Positions 47,942 to 58,044 are shown, numbered from the stretch's first letter. The stretch is DNA of 64,000 nt from Paracoccus cavernae (GCA_030410095.1 JAUFRC010000003.1:1-64000), one strand, 5' to 3'. Numbers and translations: made by a program. The notes: generated from the letters alone by a model not told the origin.

Positions 47942-48867
47942 GCCACCGGAGCCTTCCGCGCCCGCGTGCCCCGCCACCAGATCGGCAAAGGCGCGCGCCG
48001 CGCGGGAAAAGTGGCGCTCGAGATGGCGCAGCTGCAAAAACGGGCGCGCATCGAGGGTAAAGGGCAGCGCGACCAGACGGCCCGCCTCGATCAGCGGACC
48101 CGCGACCAGACGCGGCACGACCCCCAGACAGGGCTGTGTTCGACCGCCGAACAGACCGCCTCGTTGGTCGAAAACTCCATCATCACGCGCAGCGCGGCCG
48201 GATCGCCGCCCATGCGGCGCAGCTGGTCCTCGAAGCTCGAGCGTGTCCCCGAGCCGCTCTCGCGCATGACCCACAGCTGCGCGGCAAAGCCCTGACGCAG
48301 ACGCGCGGGCGGACGGACGGCCCAGGGATGCGTGGGGGCGGCGATCAGGACGAGCTGGTCCTGCGCGACCGCCGAAACCGCGATCCGCGCGGCCTCGGGC
48401 CCGCTCAAACGGCTTTCGACCTCGCCCTCGACAAAGCCCAGATCACAGGCGCCACGCTGGACGGCATCGAGACATTGGCTGGTGTTTCCGACCGCGATGT
48501 CGAGATCGATCGCGGGATGCAAGGCTTTGTATTCCATAACGAAACGGGGCAGCCAATGGCTCGCGACCGTCTGGCTGGCAAAGATGCGCAGCGCCCCAAT
48601 CCGAAGTCCCGAGAGATCGCCGAGCGTGGTTTCCGCATCCTGAACGCCTGCCAGAATCCCGCGCGCTTTCTCTTGCAGGATACGCCCCGCCTCGGTCAGC
48701 CGGATGCCGCGCCCGACGCGGTCGAACAGCGCCACCTGATGGGTGTTTTCCAGCGTCGCAATCGCGCCGCTCACCGCCGATTGCGTCAGATTGAGACGCC
48801 GCGCCGCCTCGGTGACATGTTCGAGTTCGGCGACCATCAGGAAAATGCGCAGCTGTTCAAAGGTCAT
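47900..48867 (-). CDS. LysR-family transcriptional regulator (one frame break)
   Basis: About 322 aa. HTH LEHVTEAARRLNLTQSAVSG then AIATLENTHQVALFDRVGRG. The effector domain has IGALRIFASQTVASHWLPRF and FVEGEVESRLSG, as in CysB/CbbR-like LysR proteins. The frame breaks near 48140 (EAVCSAVE/..GLGVVPRLVAGPLIEAG). The annotated end overlaps the IclR gene by 42 bases in convergent orientation. It is divergent from a short-chain dehydrogenase gene, its most likely target. Confidence 0.85.
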
Positions 48868-48902
48868 CGCCCCATCCTTTTTCGCAACTGTGACCGAATT
48901 GC

Positions 48903-48925
48903 GGCGCGGCGCAGCGCTCCGCGCC
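48903..48925. promoter_or_regulatory. Interrupted palindrome GGCGCGG-N9-CCGCGCC
   Basis: 7-bp perfect arms in the 150-bp divergent region between the LysR gene and the short-chain dehydrogenase gene. Candidate LysR site. GC-rich arms make chance pairing more likely here. Confidence 0.35.
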
Positions 48926-49017
48926 ACCCGAATGCCATGCTGTACCGCTTGCGCATTTTGCGCTGGCCCTTTCCCGCCCCCCATCCTGCGGCCGAAACGC
49001 CAAAAGAGGATGCGGTC

Positions 49018-49763
49018 ATGTCTGAATTTGCAGGGAAACTGGTGGTCATTACGGGTGCGGCGCGCGGAATCGGCGCGGCGACTGCCCGCGCTTTTGCCGC
49101 CAAAGGTGCCAAACTCGGGCTGATATCGCGCGACAAGGCCGCGCTGGAGGCTTTGGCGGCCGAGACCGGCGGGCTGGCATTGCCCTGTGACGTGGCCGAT
49201 GGTGCGGCGCTCGCCAAAGCGGTTGCCGAAGCCGAGGCGGCCTTCGGTCCGCTGGCGGTTCTCGTCAACAACGCCGGCATGATCGAGCCGGTCTCGCTTT
49301 TGTCCGAAACCGATCCCGAGGCTTTCGTCCGCGCGGTCTCCGTCAATTTCATCGGCGTTTTCAACGGGATGCGCGCAGCGATGCCCGGCATGATCGCGCG
49401 CGGAGAAGGCACGATCCTGACGGTGAGTTCGGGCGCGGCCCATAATCCCTACGAGGGTGGTCGGCCTATTGTTCCTCGAAGGCGGGCGCATGGATGCTGA
49501 GCCAGAGCGCCCATCTCGAGGCGGCCTCGAAGGGGCTGCGCATCCTCTCGCTCTCGCCCGGCACGGTTGCGACCGATATGCAGCGCGTGATCAAGGCGAC
49601 GGGGGTCAATCCGGTCAGCCAGCTCGAATGGTCCGATCACGTCCCGCCCGAATGGCCGGCGCAGGCGATCGTCTGGCTCTGCGGCGACGGCGGGGCGGAT
49701 TATGCCGGGCGCGAGACCTCGCTGCGCGACGAGGATCTGCGCCGCAAGATCGGACTGATCTGA
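49018..49763 (+). CDS. Short-chain dehydrogenase/reductase (one frame break)
   Basis: About 248 aa. NAD(P) site VVITGAARGIGAATARAF, then NNAG in LVNNAGMIEPVSL, the Ser in TILTVSSGAAHNPY and YxxxK in SAYCSSKAGAWML. The frame breaks near 49460. AGAGGA precedes the ATG. The substrate cannot be predicted. It is divergent from a LysR regulator. Confidence 0.87.
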
Positions 49764-49783
49764 GGCGGAACAGCGGATGGAAC

Positions 49784-49797
49784 GGGGCTTCGGCCCC
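49784..49797. terminator. Short UUCG hairpin between convergent genes
   Basis: GGGGC-TTCG-GCCCC forms a 5-bp stem with a stable UUCG loop, 21 bases after the dehydrogenase stop and touching the stop codon of the iron permease. No T run. A weak two-way terminator at best. Confidence 0.4.
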
Positions 49798-51518
49798 TAG
49801 CCCTGCTGCTCGTTGCGCCCGATCCGCGCCAGCAGGATCACCGGCAGAATGCCCACGACGACAATCGCCAGCGCGGCAATCGAGGCCTCCTCATAGGTGC
49901 CGCGCGCGGCCTCGCCGTAAAGATGGGTGGCCAGCGTCTCGAAATTGAGCGGGCGCAGCAGCAGCGTCGCCGACAATTCCTTCATGCAATCGACGAAAAC
50001 CAGCAGCCCCGCCGCCGCGATCGCCGCCTTGGACAGCGGCAGATGGACGTGGCGGAAGGTGCCCGTCAGGCTGTGGCCGAGCGTGCGCGCGGCCTGATCG
50101 TAGCTGCGCGGGATGCGGGTCAGACCCGCCTCGACCGAGCCGACCGAAATCGCGAGGAACCGCGCGAGATAGGCATAGCCCAAAGCCGCCCCCGAGCCGA
50201 TCAGCAAAAGGCCGGTCGAGACGCCCAGCCATTCCCGCGCCTGCGCGTCGAGAAAGCGGTCGAAACCCGCCGTGGCGATCAGGATGCCGAGCGCCAGCAC
50301 CGTCCCCGGCATGGCATAGCCGAGCGTCGAGATGCGCGAGACCGCCTGCATTCCCCGCTGCGGATAGGAGCGCGCGGCAAAGGCTACGACCAGCCCGCAG
50401 ACCAGCACCGCGACCGTCGCCAACGCCGAGAGGGTGAAGGTATTGCGCGCCTCGATCAGCAATTTCCCCGAGAGGCCCGCGAACTGGAACCGCTTCCATG
50501 CCTCGACCGCGAGATAGCCGGCGGGCAGCAGAAAGCCGAAAACCACGGGCAGAAGCCCGAGGACCAGCGCCAGAGCGGCGGCTTTGCCCTTGAGCGGCTT
50601 TGGCGCGAAGCTGCGGGCACGCTGCGCGGTGATGCTGTAGCGCTGGCGCCGGCGCGCCCACCGCTCGAGCGAGACCAGCGCGATCACCAGCACGATCATC
50701 GCCAGCGCGATTTGCGCCGCGCCCGGCAGATCCGAACGCGTGACCCAGGTGGTATAGATCGACACCGTCAGCGAGCGCACGCCGAGAAATTCGGAGGCGC
50801 CGATGTCGTTGAGCGTCTCCATCAGGGCAAGGCTGACCCCGACCGCGACGGCGGGGCGCGCAAGCGGCATGGCCACGCGCCAAAAGATCGCGCGGCGGCG
50901 GATGCCCAAAGTGCGCGCGACCTCGACCAGATTGGCGGCCTGCGTCATGAACATCGCGCGGACCGGCAGGTAGACATAGGGGTAAAGCACGAGGCTGAGC
51001 AGGATGATCGCCCCGCTCATCGAGCGGATGTCGGGCAGGCGGAACTGGCGCGGGCTGTCGTAACCCAAAACCGCGCGCACCCCCGACTGCACCGGCCCAA
51101 GCGGGTGCAGCAGGTCGAGATAGGCATAGGCCACGATATAGGTCGGCACCGCCAAAGGCAGCAAAAGCGCCCATTCGAGCACCCGTTTGCCCTTGAAATC
51201 ATAGGCCGTGACCAGCCATGCCGCCCCCGTCCCGATCGCGGCGACCAAAACCCCCACTCCCGCCATGAGGATCGCGGTCTGGGACAGCGCATGGGGAAGC
51301 ACAAAGCGCGCGAGATGCGACCAGAGCCCCGCCGAGCCCTGAAGCGCCTGCCACAGCAGCGCCGCGACCGGCACCATGACCAGCGCCGCGATCACGAAGC
51401 TCGCAAACAGCCAAACCCTTCCGCGGCTGCGGAAGGGTTTGAACAGGCGGCGCTGGCCGCGGAAATTTCGCTCTGAGACATCATCGCCCGAATGCAGAAA
51501 GGCGGCACCTCGCGGCAC
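49797..51518 (-). CDS. Iron(III) ABC transporter permease (FbpB type)
   Basis: A permease of about 560 aa with two fused BPD-type domains and about 12 membrane helices. EAA-like loops: VARTLGIRRRAIFWRVAMPL in the first half and AARTLGHSLTGTFRHVHLPL in the second. VPTYIVAYAYLDLLHPLGPV is typical for FbpB/SfuB. The GTG at 51518 has no clear ribosome site; the real start may be the ATG near 51483 (MMSQSEIS) with a small frame error after it. Middle position: binding protein upstream. Confidence 0.88.
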   Translation of the reverse strand: MPRGAAFLHSGDDVSERNFRGQRRLFKPFRSRGRVWLFASFVIAALVMVPVAALLWQALQGSAGLWSHLARFVLPHALSQTAILMAGVGVLVAAIGTGAAWLVTAYDFKGKRVLEWALLLPLAVPTYIVAYAYLDLLHPLGPVQSGVRAVLGYDSPRQFRLPDIRSMSGAIILLSLVLYPYVYLPVRAMFMTQAANLVEVARTLGIRRRAIFWRVAMPLARPAVAVGVSLALMETLNDIGASEFLGVRSLTVSIYTTWVTRSDLPGAAQIALAMIVLVIALVSLERWARRRQRYSITAQRARSFAPKPLKGKAAALALVLGLLPVVFGFLLPAGYLAVEAWKRFQFAGLSGKLLIEARNTFTLSALATVAVLVCGLVVAFAARSYPQRGMQAVSRISTLGYAMPGTVLALGILIATAGFDRFLDAQAREWLGVSTGLLLIGSGAALGYAYLARFLAISVGSVEAGLTRIPRSYDQAARTLGHSLTGTFRHVHLPLSKAAIAAAGLLVFVDCMKELSATLLLRPLNFETLATHLYGEAARGTYEEASIAALAIVVVGILPVILLARIGRNEQQG

Positions 51519-51542
51519 CGCCTCCGACGTTATCCGCCGTAA

Positions 51543-52568
51543 TCAGTTGTCGAAGCCAACTTTGTCGACCAGCTCGCTGGCTTCCTTGCGGTTCTTGACG
51601 ATCTCGGTCAACGGGGTGCTGTCGATCTTCAGCGTGCCGAAGGAAGCGACGATCGGGTCGATTTCGGCATTCGGGTTGACCGGATATTCGAAATTCGCCT
51701 CGCCGTAGATCTTCTGCGCCTCGTCCGATGCCAGATATTCGATCAACTGGACGGCCTGATCGCGGTTGGGTGCATTCTTGGCAACGGCCGCGCCCGAGAT
51801 GTTCACATGGGTGCCGCCGTCGGCGAAGGTCGGCAGAACGACCTTGATCGCATCGCCCCATGCGCGCTGTTCGTCGCCGCCTTTGCCCGAGCGCATCAGC
51901 CCGACGTAATAGGAGTTCGCAACAGCGATATCGCAGATGCCGCCGAGGATGTCCTTGGCACCGTCGCGGTCGCCGCCACCCGCCTGACGCGCGAGATTGG
52001 CCTTGAGGCCGGTCAGCCATTCCTCGGTCTGGGCCGCGTCGTGATGCGTGAGGAAGGCCGAGATCAGGCCGGTGTTATAGGGGTGCTGGCCCGAACGGAT
52101 GCAGACTTTGCCCTTCCATTTCGGATCGGCCAGCTCTTCATAGGTGATCGCGTCCAGATCGAGATCCTTGGCCGCATAGACGACGCGGGCGCGCATCGAC
52201 AAAGCGAACCACTGGTTGCCCGGATCGCGCAGGTTTTCCGGAACAGCCGCGCTGAGCGCCTCGGATTCGACCGGCTGGGTCAGGCCCTTTTCGACCAGAT
52301 CGACCAGATTGCCGACATCGACCGCCATCAACACATCGGCGGGCGAGCTTGCGCCTTCCGAAGCGACACGCTCCGCCAGACCATCCTTGAGGAAGACGGT
52401 ATTCACCTTGACGCCGGTCTTGGTGGTGAAGGCTTCGAGCAGCGGCTCGACCAGACCCGGCTCGCGCGAGGTATAGAGGTTCAGCTCTTGCGCGGCGAGA
52501 CTACCGGCGGAACCGGCCATGACGGCGCCGGCCAGAAGAAGACGCGACAGATTGCGATCGAAGATCAT
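51543..52568 (-). CDS. Iron(III) ABC transporter periplasmic binding protein (FbpA/FutA type)
   Basis: 341 aa, intact. Signal peptide ends GSAGSLAAQ. Blocks LNLYTSREPGLVEPLLEAFT, GLAERVASEGASSPADVLMA, KWKGKVCIRSGQHPYNTGLI, ICDIAVANSYYVGLMRSG and NFEYPVNPNAEIDP are shared with ferric-binding proteins; the YY in NSYYVG matches the iron-coordinating tyrosines. It is followed 24 bases later by the permease gene. Confidence 0.92.
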   Translation of the reverse strand: MIFDRNLSRLLLAGAVMAGSAGSLAAQELNLYTSREPGLVEPLLEAFTTKTGVKVNTVFLKDGLAERVASEGASSPADVLMAVDVGNLVDLVEKGLTQPVESEALSAAVPENLRDPGNQWFALSMRARVVYAAKDLDLDAITYEELADPKWKGKVCIRSGQHPYNTGLISAFLTHHDAAQTEEWLTGLKANLARQAGGGDRDGAKDILGGICDIAVANSYYVGLMRSGKGGDEQRAWGDAIKVVLPTFADGGTHVNISGAAVAKNAPNRDQAVQLIEYLASDEAQKIYGEANFEYPVNPNAEIDPIVASFGTLKIDSTPLTEIVKNRKEASELVDKVGFDN

Positions 52569-52614
52569 GAGGAAACCTCTGAGGGGATGGGTGACAATTT
52601 TACTTGGACGTGAT

Positions 52615-52632
52615 GCTCTTATATCTTAGAGC
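52615..52632. promoter_or_regulatory. Imperfect palindrome GCTCTTATATCTTAGAGC, possible iron-regulator site
   Basis: 5-bp outer arms (GCTCT/AGAGC) around an AT core, 47 bp upstream of the iron-binding-protein gene in the 167-bp gap after the ATPase gene. It could be bound by Fur, Irr or RirA, but it does not closely match a consensus I know. Confidence 0.3.
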
Positions 52633-52735
52633 TTTAATCAAGATTGACCGTTCTGGGACAAAATGTCGCATCCCGAAACCCGCCTGTCGCGCCCTTTGGC
52701 CAAGCGGATGCGCGGCCCGCGACGGATTGCGGCGA

Positions 52736-53819
52736 TCAGCCTTCGGGCCGCGGCTGGGCCGGATCGGCAAAGACATGGACCTGCGCCCCGTTCAGCCGCA
52801 GGCTGACGCGCGCGCCGACCTCCATCGGGATGCGGAAATGGCTGTGCATGCGCAGGGGCGCGCCGAGCGGATGGACCTGAATGTCGATCTGCTCGCTCTC
52901 GCCGATGAAGGTTTTCCCCAGCACCCGCGCCGAAATCCCCGCCCCATCCGGCTCGATCGACAGCGCTTGCGGGCGGATGCAGGCCAAAGCGAGCGTCCCG
53001 TCCGGCAGGTCGAGATTGCCCGGAAAGGCCCCGATCGGGGTTTCGAGCATCCCCTGCGACCAGATCCCCGTCAGCCGGTTGCACGGCCCCATGAATTCGG
53101 CGGCATAGGGCGAGACGGGGTTGTCGTAGATCGCGAAAGGGCTCGCGACCTGCTCGATGGTACCCTCGCGCATCAGCACGATGAGATCGCCGACCGCCAG
53201 AGCCTCTTGCGGATCATGGGTGACGATGATCGCGGTCGCGCCAAGCGCGCGCAGGGTCTGGACGGTCTCGCGCCGGACCTTCTCGCGCAGGCCCTGATCG
53301 AGATTGGAGAAAGGCTCGTCCATCAGCAGGATCGCGGGCTTGGGCGCCATGGCGCGGGCAAGGGCCACGCGCTGCTGCTCGCCCCCGAAAGCGAATGCGG
53401 GAAACGGCCGCGCAAATGGCCGATGCTGATGCGCTCGGCGACTTCGGCAACGCGGGCATCGCGCTCGGCGCGCGACAGGTGGCGCAGGCCGAAGGCGAGG
53501 TTGTCGTCCACGCTCAGATGCGGAAACAGCGCGTAATCCTGAAACATGAAGCCGATGGCGCGGTCTTCGGGCTCGATGAAGGTACGCGGCCCGACGATCT
53601 CCCGACCGCCCATGCGGATGCGGCCGCCATCCGGCGCATCGACCCCCGCGAGCAGGCGCAAAAGCGTCGATTTCCCAGAGCCCGATCCCCCAGCAGGCAG
53701 GTGATCTTGCCTTCGGGCACAGCCAAGGTGATGTCGGAGAGAACCTCGCGCGCGCCGAACCGGCGCACGAGGCCGTCGATTTCCAAGGCGATGCGACCGG
53801 CTTCGGACATGTCTGCCAT
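52736..53819 (-). CDS. Iron(III) ABC transporter ATP-binding protein (FbpC type, two frame breaks)
   Basis: About 360 aa. ATPase domain: Walker [17 protein letters not shown]-loop IGFMFQDYALFPHL, signature SLSGGEQQRVALARAM, Walker B AILLMDEPFSNLD, H-loop IIVTHDPQEALAVG. The C-terminal ~110 residues form a TOBE-like regulatory domain (LACIRPQALSIEPDGAGISA ... VGARVSLRLNG). Breaks lie near 53690 and 53385 (a missing G in SLSGG). It is first in the iron operon, 167 bp before the binding-protein gene. Confidence 0.9.
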
Positions 53820-54075
53820 CCTCGTTACCCCATAGCTCCGGCCGCGACGGCCCGTCCGGTCGACCGCCTGCCGCCTGCCCTCGGGCCTGCGGCGGTGAAG
53901 CCGAGTGTTTTTGTTCCATACTGGGGAAGCATGGCCCCCGTCCAGTCACTGCTTGCCGCGCGCGCCCAAGCCTGTCGCGCCCGAAAGTCGCGCTCGCGGC
54001 AAGCCGCAAAGGTGGGTATGATGATGGCCGACGACAACCATCCGGCTTGTGCCGCCCCGCACGGAAAGAGCGACC

Positions 54076-54773
54076 ATGCGCATCAATGACGATTTCGACC
54101 GGCCGGTTCTGGTCCAGGGCGCGGCGCTCGACTGGATCCCCAGCCCTGCGGCAGGGGTCGACAGGCGGATGCTCTTCCGGATCGGGGACGAGGTTGCCCG
54201 CGCCACCTCGATCGTGCGCTATGCCCCCGGCAGCAGCTTTCCGCGCCATATCCATTCGGGCGGCGAGGAGATCCTCGTCCTCGAAGGCACCTTTCAGGAC
54301 GAGCACGGAGACTATCCGGCGGGCAGCTATTTCCGCAATCCGCCCGGCACCGGCCATGTGCCTGCGGCCGAAGACGGCTGCGTGATCTTCGTGCGGCTCT
54401 GGCAATATCGCGCGGGCGATGCGGTCCAGATCGTGCGCCAACCCGGCGAGGGCGAGGAGCTCGCGCCCCGTTCGGGCGAGACCCGCCTGCGCCGCCTCTT
54501 TGCCGACGGGGCCGAAGAGGTCCGCATCGGCGATTGGGCCGCAGGGGCCGACATCGCGATCGACAATCCGCGCGGGCTGGAATTCATCGTCATCACAGGC
54601 GGCGCCACCGTCAGAGGCGCGCTTGGCGGGAACGAGACCCTGCGCCCGCAAAGCTGGGGCCGCCTGCCCGCAGGCCAACCCTGAGCGCGGTTGCGGGACC
54701 AGAGGGCGTCTCGATCTGGATCAAGGACGGCGCGCTGCTGCATCCCGATGTACTGACCCTGCCCGGGACCTAG
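54076..54773 (+). CDS. ChrR-like bicupin protein (one frame break near the end)
   Basis: About 232 aa. First cupin: APGSSFPRHIHSGGEEILVL, EGTFQDEHGDYPAGSYFRNP, PGTGHVPAAEDGC, with His/His/Glu/His metal ligands. The second half has a degenerate cupin (IVITGGATVRGALGGNETLR). A break near 54680 leads into SAVAGPEGVSIWIKDGALLH. Resembles the ChrR cupin domain without the anti-sigma part, so probably a cytoplasmic metal-dependent cupin of unknown substrate. GGAAAGAG precedes the ATG. Divergent from the iron operon. Confidence 0.78.
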
Positions 54774-54943
54774 GCCCCTTTCGCAGCCCCTCAAGCCCCA
54801 TTGCCGCATGAAACCGCGCGCAGGATTTTGCCTGCACGCGGACGAAGTCGTTGGCGATTTCCGACCGCATTGCACCCAAGTGTTCGCAAATTGCGAACGC
54901 CGCATTTGCCCTGCGGAGACGGTGATACCACTCCTTATCACTT

Positions 54944-54961
54944 TAATACCGAACCGTATTA
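54944..54961. promoter_or_regulatory. Palindrome TAATACCGAACCGTATTA, candidate TetR operator
   Basis: 6+6+6 perfect inverted repeat in AT-rich DNA 68 bp before the EamA gene, whose operon includes a TetR gene. Fits an autoregulated TetR promoter. Confidence 0.6.
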
Positions 54962-55028
54962 TTCTAACTTGAGCTCAACGAAAGCCGCATCGACTGGCTG
55001 GAACCCGTAGCCCAAGAAAGAAAGAACG

Positions 55029-55997
55029 ATGTCCATGTCACCCAAACTCGCGGCTGCAATCGCGGCCATCCTGTGGGGCTTCACCTATATCATCACCACC
55101 AGTTTCCTGCCGCCGAACCCGATGTTCAACGCGGCTTTGCGTGCCCTTGGCGGCGGCCTGCCGCTCTTGCTTCTGGCGCGGGACTTTCCGCCGCGCGAAT
55201 GGTGGGGCCGCATCCTCGTGCTGGGGACGCTGAACAGCGCGCTGTTCTTTGCGCTTCTCTTTGTCGCCGCGATCCGCCTGCCGGGCGGGATGGCCGCAAC
55301 CTTCCAGGCGCTCGGGCCGCTGTTCATGGTGCTTCTGGCATGGCCGGTTCTGGGAGCGATCCCCTCGAAAGCCAAGGTCGGCGCGGTTGCGCTGGGTGCG
55401 GTCGGCGTCTCGATGGTCGTGCTCAAGGGCAATGCCGCGCTTGACGCGATCGGGATTGCGGCGGCTTTGGGGGCGGCTCTGGCTGTCGCACTGGGCGGGA
55501 CCTTGCTGCACAAATGGGGCCGTCCCAGCTCGATCATCAGCCTGACCGGCTGGCAAATGATCGTCGCCGGTGTCGAGCTGTCGATTGTCGCGGCCTTCCT
55601 TGGCGACATTCCGGCGACCATCACCGCCGCCAACCTGCTCGGCTTTGTGCTGATCGCCCTTGTCGTCACCGCTCTGGCCTTCGCCTTGTGGTTCTTTGCG
55701 ATCCAATCGGCCGGAGCCGCCTCTGTCGCGCCGCTCTTGCTGATGACCCCGCTCACCGCTTTCGCGCTGGATGCGGTCTTCAACGGGGTTGTGCCCTCGG
55801 TGATCCAGTCGATCGGGGTTGCCGTCGTCATCGCAAGCCTGCTTTTGTCGCAACATATCGATCGCCGCGCCTTCCGCATCGCCCACCACCATGCGAAATC
55901 GGCACGGCAGGAGGCCCGCGAGCAGGCCAATGCAATGGCACGACCGGACGGACGGCAAGCCGGACCGGCCCCCGAACAGAAGGCTGAATTCAAATGA
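55029..55997 (+). CDS. EamA-family (DMT superfamily) exporter
   Basis: 322 aa, intact. Ten membrane helices in two EamA repeats, starting LAAAIAAILWGFTYIITTSF; the second repeat starts near IGIAAALGAALAVALGGTLL. LPGGMAATFQALGPLFMVLL is a typical block. A polar C-terminal tail of about 45 residues is longer than usual. Exporters of this family expel amino acids, metabolites or drugs. AAGAAAGAACG precedes the ATG, and the gene overlaps the TetR gene by 4 bases. Confidence 0.9.
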   Translation: MSMSPKLAAAIAAILWGFTYIITTSFLPPNPMFNAALRALGGGLPLLLLARDFPPREWWGRILVLGTLNSALFFALLFVAAIRLPGGMAATFQALGPLFMVLLAWPVLGAIPSKAKVGAVALGAVGVSMVVLKGNAALDAIGIAAALGAALAVALGGTLLHKWGRPSSIISLTGWQMIVAGVELSIVAAFLGDIPATITAANLLGFVLIALVVTALAFALWFFAIQSAGAASVAPLLLMTPLTAFALDAVFNGVVPSVIQSIGVAVVIASLLLSQHIDRRAFRIAHHHAKSARQEAREQANAMARPDGRQAGPAPEQKAEFK

Positions 55998-56652
55998 GCG
56001 CGGCGAAGACGCCCCGACAAACCGCAACCGGCAGCCCGACCTCCGCGCAAGCGGAGGGCGGGCCCCGGCTCAACACCCGCGGCCTCGCGCGGCGCGAGCT
56101 GATCGTCGAGACCGCGACCAACCTCTTTCTGGAGCGCGGCTATGATGCGGTCTCGATCGACGAGATCATCCGCGAAGTCGGCGGCTCGAAGACCAATATC
56201 TACAAGATGTTCGGCGGCAAAGAGGGGCTTTTCGTCGCCATTTTCCAAGGGCTTGGTGCGGAATTCGTGTCGCCCCTGCGCCAGCTCGATCTGGGCGACA
56301 CCCCGCCCGCCATCGCGCTGGGGATCCTCGGGCGCACTCTGATGCGCCAGCTGACCGCGCCGCGCCATCTCGCTTTCCAGCGCATGGTTCTGGCCGCCTC
56401 GGGGCGTTTCCCCGAGATCCTGCGCGAATGGTATATCGCGGGGCCGCGCGCCAGCCGCAAAGTGATCGCGCAGGTTTTGCGCGATTTGCCCGACCCGCGC
56501 GGCGCGCGCTGCTTTTCCACGATATGATCGCGACGGATGCCATCATTCGCGGGCTGATGGACAACCCTCCGGAATGGAGCGAAATCGAGGCGCGGATCGA
56601 TCTGGCGGTGCGCGTCACCTGCGAGCCGCCGCAACAGGACGGGCAATCATGA
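55994..56652 (+). CDS. TetR-family transcriptional regulator (one frame break)
   Basis: About 219 aa. HTH: LIVETATNLFLERGYDAVSI, DEIIREVGGSKTNIYKMFGG, KEGLFVAIFQ. The break lies near 56505 (VLRDLPDP/..ARALLFHDMIATDAIIRG). It begins in the EamA stop and ends in an ATGA overlap with the TauE/SafE gene, so all three genes form one operon. It is probably an autorepressor acting at 54944-54961. Confidence 0.88.
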
Positions 56653-57428
56653 TCACCTTTCTCGCCTTGTTTCTCGCAGGTCTCTTCGGCGGGTTGCTGC
56701 TCGGCATGATCGGGGTCGGCATGGCCTTGGTGGCGGTGCCGGTGCTGACCTTCTCGCTGCCCCATCTCGGCGTGCCGCCGGATCTGGCGCCGACGGTGGC
56801 GCTGGCGACCTCGATGGGGATCGTGACCATCGGCTCGGTCAGCTCGGTCGTGACCCACAACCGGCTCGGCAATATCGACTGGTCGAGCTTTCGCATGATC
56901 GTGCCGTTCAGCCTGATCGGCGTGCTGGCGGGCTCGGTTCTGGTGACGCGGCTGCCCGCGGATATGCTCAAGCTGATCTTCGCGGCCTTCCTGATCTTTG
57001 TCGGGCTGAAGATGCTGCTTTCGCGCAAACAACGCGTGCAGGACCGTCCGGTATCGGCCGCGACCTACCGCGCGGCGGGGGCGGCAATCGGCTTTGCCGG
57101 TGCGTTGATCGGCGCGGGCGGCGGGGTCTTCATGGTGCCCTTCCTGTCGGGGCGCGGCTGGAAGATGGTGCGCGCCGTTGCCACCTCGGCCACGATCGGC
57201 CTGCCGGTGACGGTCGCGGGCGCGGTCTTTACGCGCTGCGGCCGGTCGGGGGTGGATGCACCCATGCTCGGCACGCTCCATATCGAGGCGCTTCTGGGGA
57301 TCGGTTTCGGCAGCCTGATCGGGGCGCCCTTCGGGGCGCGTCTGGCCAGCCGCGTGCCGGGGGCTCTGCTCAAACGGGGCTTTGCCGTGGTGCTCCTGAT
57401 CCTTGCGGTCGGGCTGGTCCTCGGCTGA
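56649..57428 (+). CDS. TauE/SafE-family membrane transporter
   Basis: 259 aa, intact. LFLAGLFGGLLLGMIGVGMA and AGAAIGFAGALIGAGGGVFM are the paired glycine-rich repeats of TauE/SafE proteins, which export sulfite, sulfoacetate or other organosulfur anions. VALATSMGIVTIGSVSSVVT is also conserved. The stretch AGAVFTRCGRSGVDAPMLGT is atypical and may hide a small cancelling frame error. Third gene of the EamA-TetR-TauE operon. Confidence 0.87.
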   Translation: MITFLALFLAGLFGGLLLGMIGVGMALVAVPVLTFSLPHLGVPPDLAPTVALATSMGIVTIGSVSSVVTHNRLGNIDWSSFRMIVPFSLIGVLAGSVLVTRLPADMLKLIFAAFLIFVGLKMLLSRKQRVQDRPVSAATYRAAGAAIGFAGALIGAGGGVFMVPFLSGRGWKMVRAVATSATIGLPVTVAGAVFTRCGRSGVDAPMLGTLHIEALLGIGFGSLIGAPFGARLASRVPGALLKRGFAVVLLILAVGLVLG

Positions 57429-57463
57429 CCGGACGCAACTGCGGCCGAAGCGGCGAAGAATAC

Positions 57464-57483
57464 GGCGGGCTTTCGGGCCCGCC
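57464..57483. terminator. Terminator between TauE/SafE and cytochrome b561 genes
   Basis: GGCGGGC and GCCCGCC form a 7-bp stem around TTTCGG, followed by CTTGCGTT. It lies between convergent genes. Confidence 0.6.
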
Positions 57484-57490
57484 CTTGCGT

Positions 57491-58044
57491 TCAGGCCAGC
57501 ATGCGCTTCATGGTGTCGTCGCGCAGCACGCGGTGATGGAACACGGCCATGAAAATATGGCTCAGCACCAGCAGGCCCATGAGCCAGGCCAATTCGCCAT
57601 GGAACATGTCGCCCAGCTCGACGGCGGCGGTCACCACGGTATCGGGCGTGCGGGGGCGAACAGCTCGAAGCCGAAGGGAGAAAAGCCGCGCTCGCGTCCC
57701 CAGGCGCGGATCAGCGCCATCAGCGGCACGAGGAGCATCAGCGTATAGATCGCGGTATGGCCCGCAACAGCCGCCTTGGCCAAAAGCCCCGCCCCGTGCG
57801 AGGGCCGGTTGCGGCGGTTGATGAAGGCCCAAGCCAAACGCAGGACGATCAGCACGAAGAGCACCGTCCCGATGTTCAAGTGATAGCCCCCGAGAAACTG
57901 GCTCACGGGGTGTTCGCGACCCACGGCGACCTTGCTGATCATGCCGACGAACTGCCAGCCTATCAGCACGGCCATGCTCCAATGAAGGGCGCGGGTCACG
58001 GTGCCGAAACATCCTTGATTGTCCATTATCTGCATCTTTTTCAT
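57491..58044 (-). CDS. Cytochrome b561 family protein (one frame break)
   Basis: About 184 aa with four membrane helices: RALHWSMAVLIGWQFVGMIS, YHLNIGTVLFVLIVLRLAWA, GHTAIYTLMLLVPLMALIRA and AWLMGLLVLSHIFMAVFHHR. The b-haem histidines sit in RALHWS, GGYHLNIG, AVAGHTAIY and VLSHIFMAVFHH. The frame breaks near 57645 (FELFAPAR). It shuttles electrons from quinol or oxidises superoxide in the inner membrane. GAGG lies upstream of ATG 58044. Confidence 0.87.

Noticed and set aside
49923-51476. 517-codon plus-strand open frame across the iron permease gene
   Set aside because: It is the antisense of the permease, with a composition (Arg/Gln/Asp/Gly-rich) typical of shadow frames. The minus-strand product has clear membrane helices and EAA loops.
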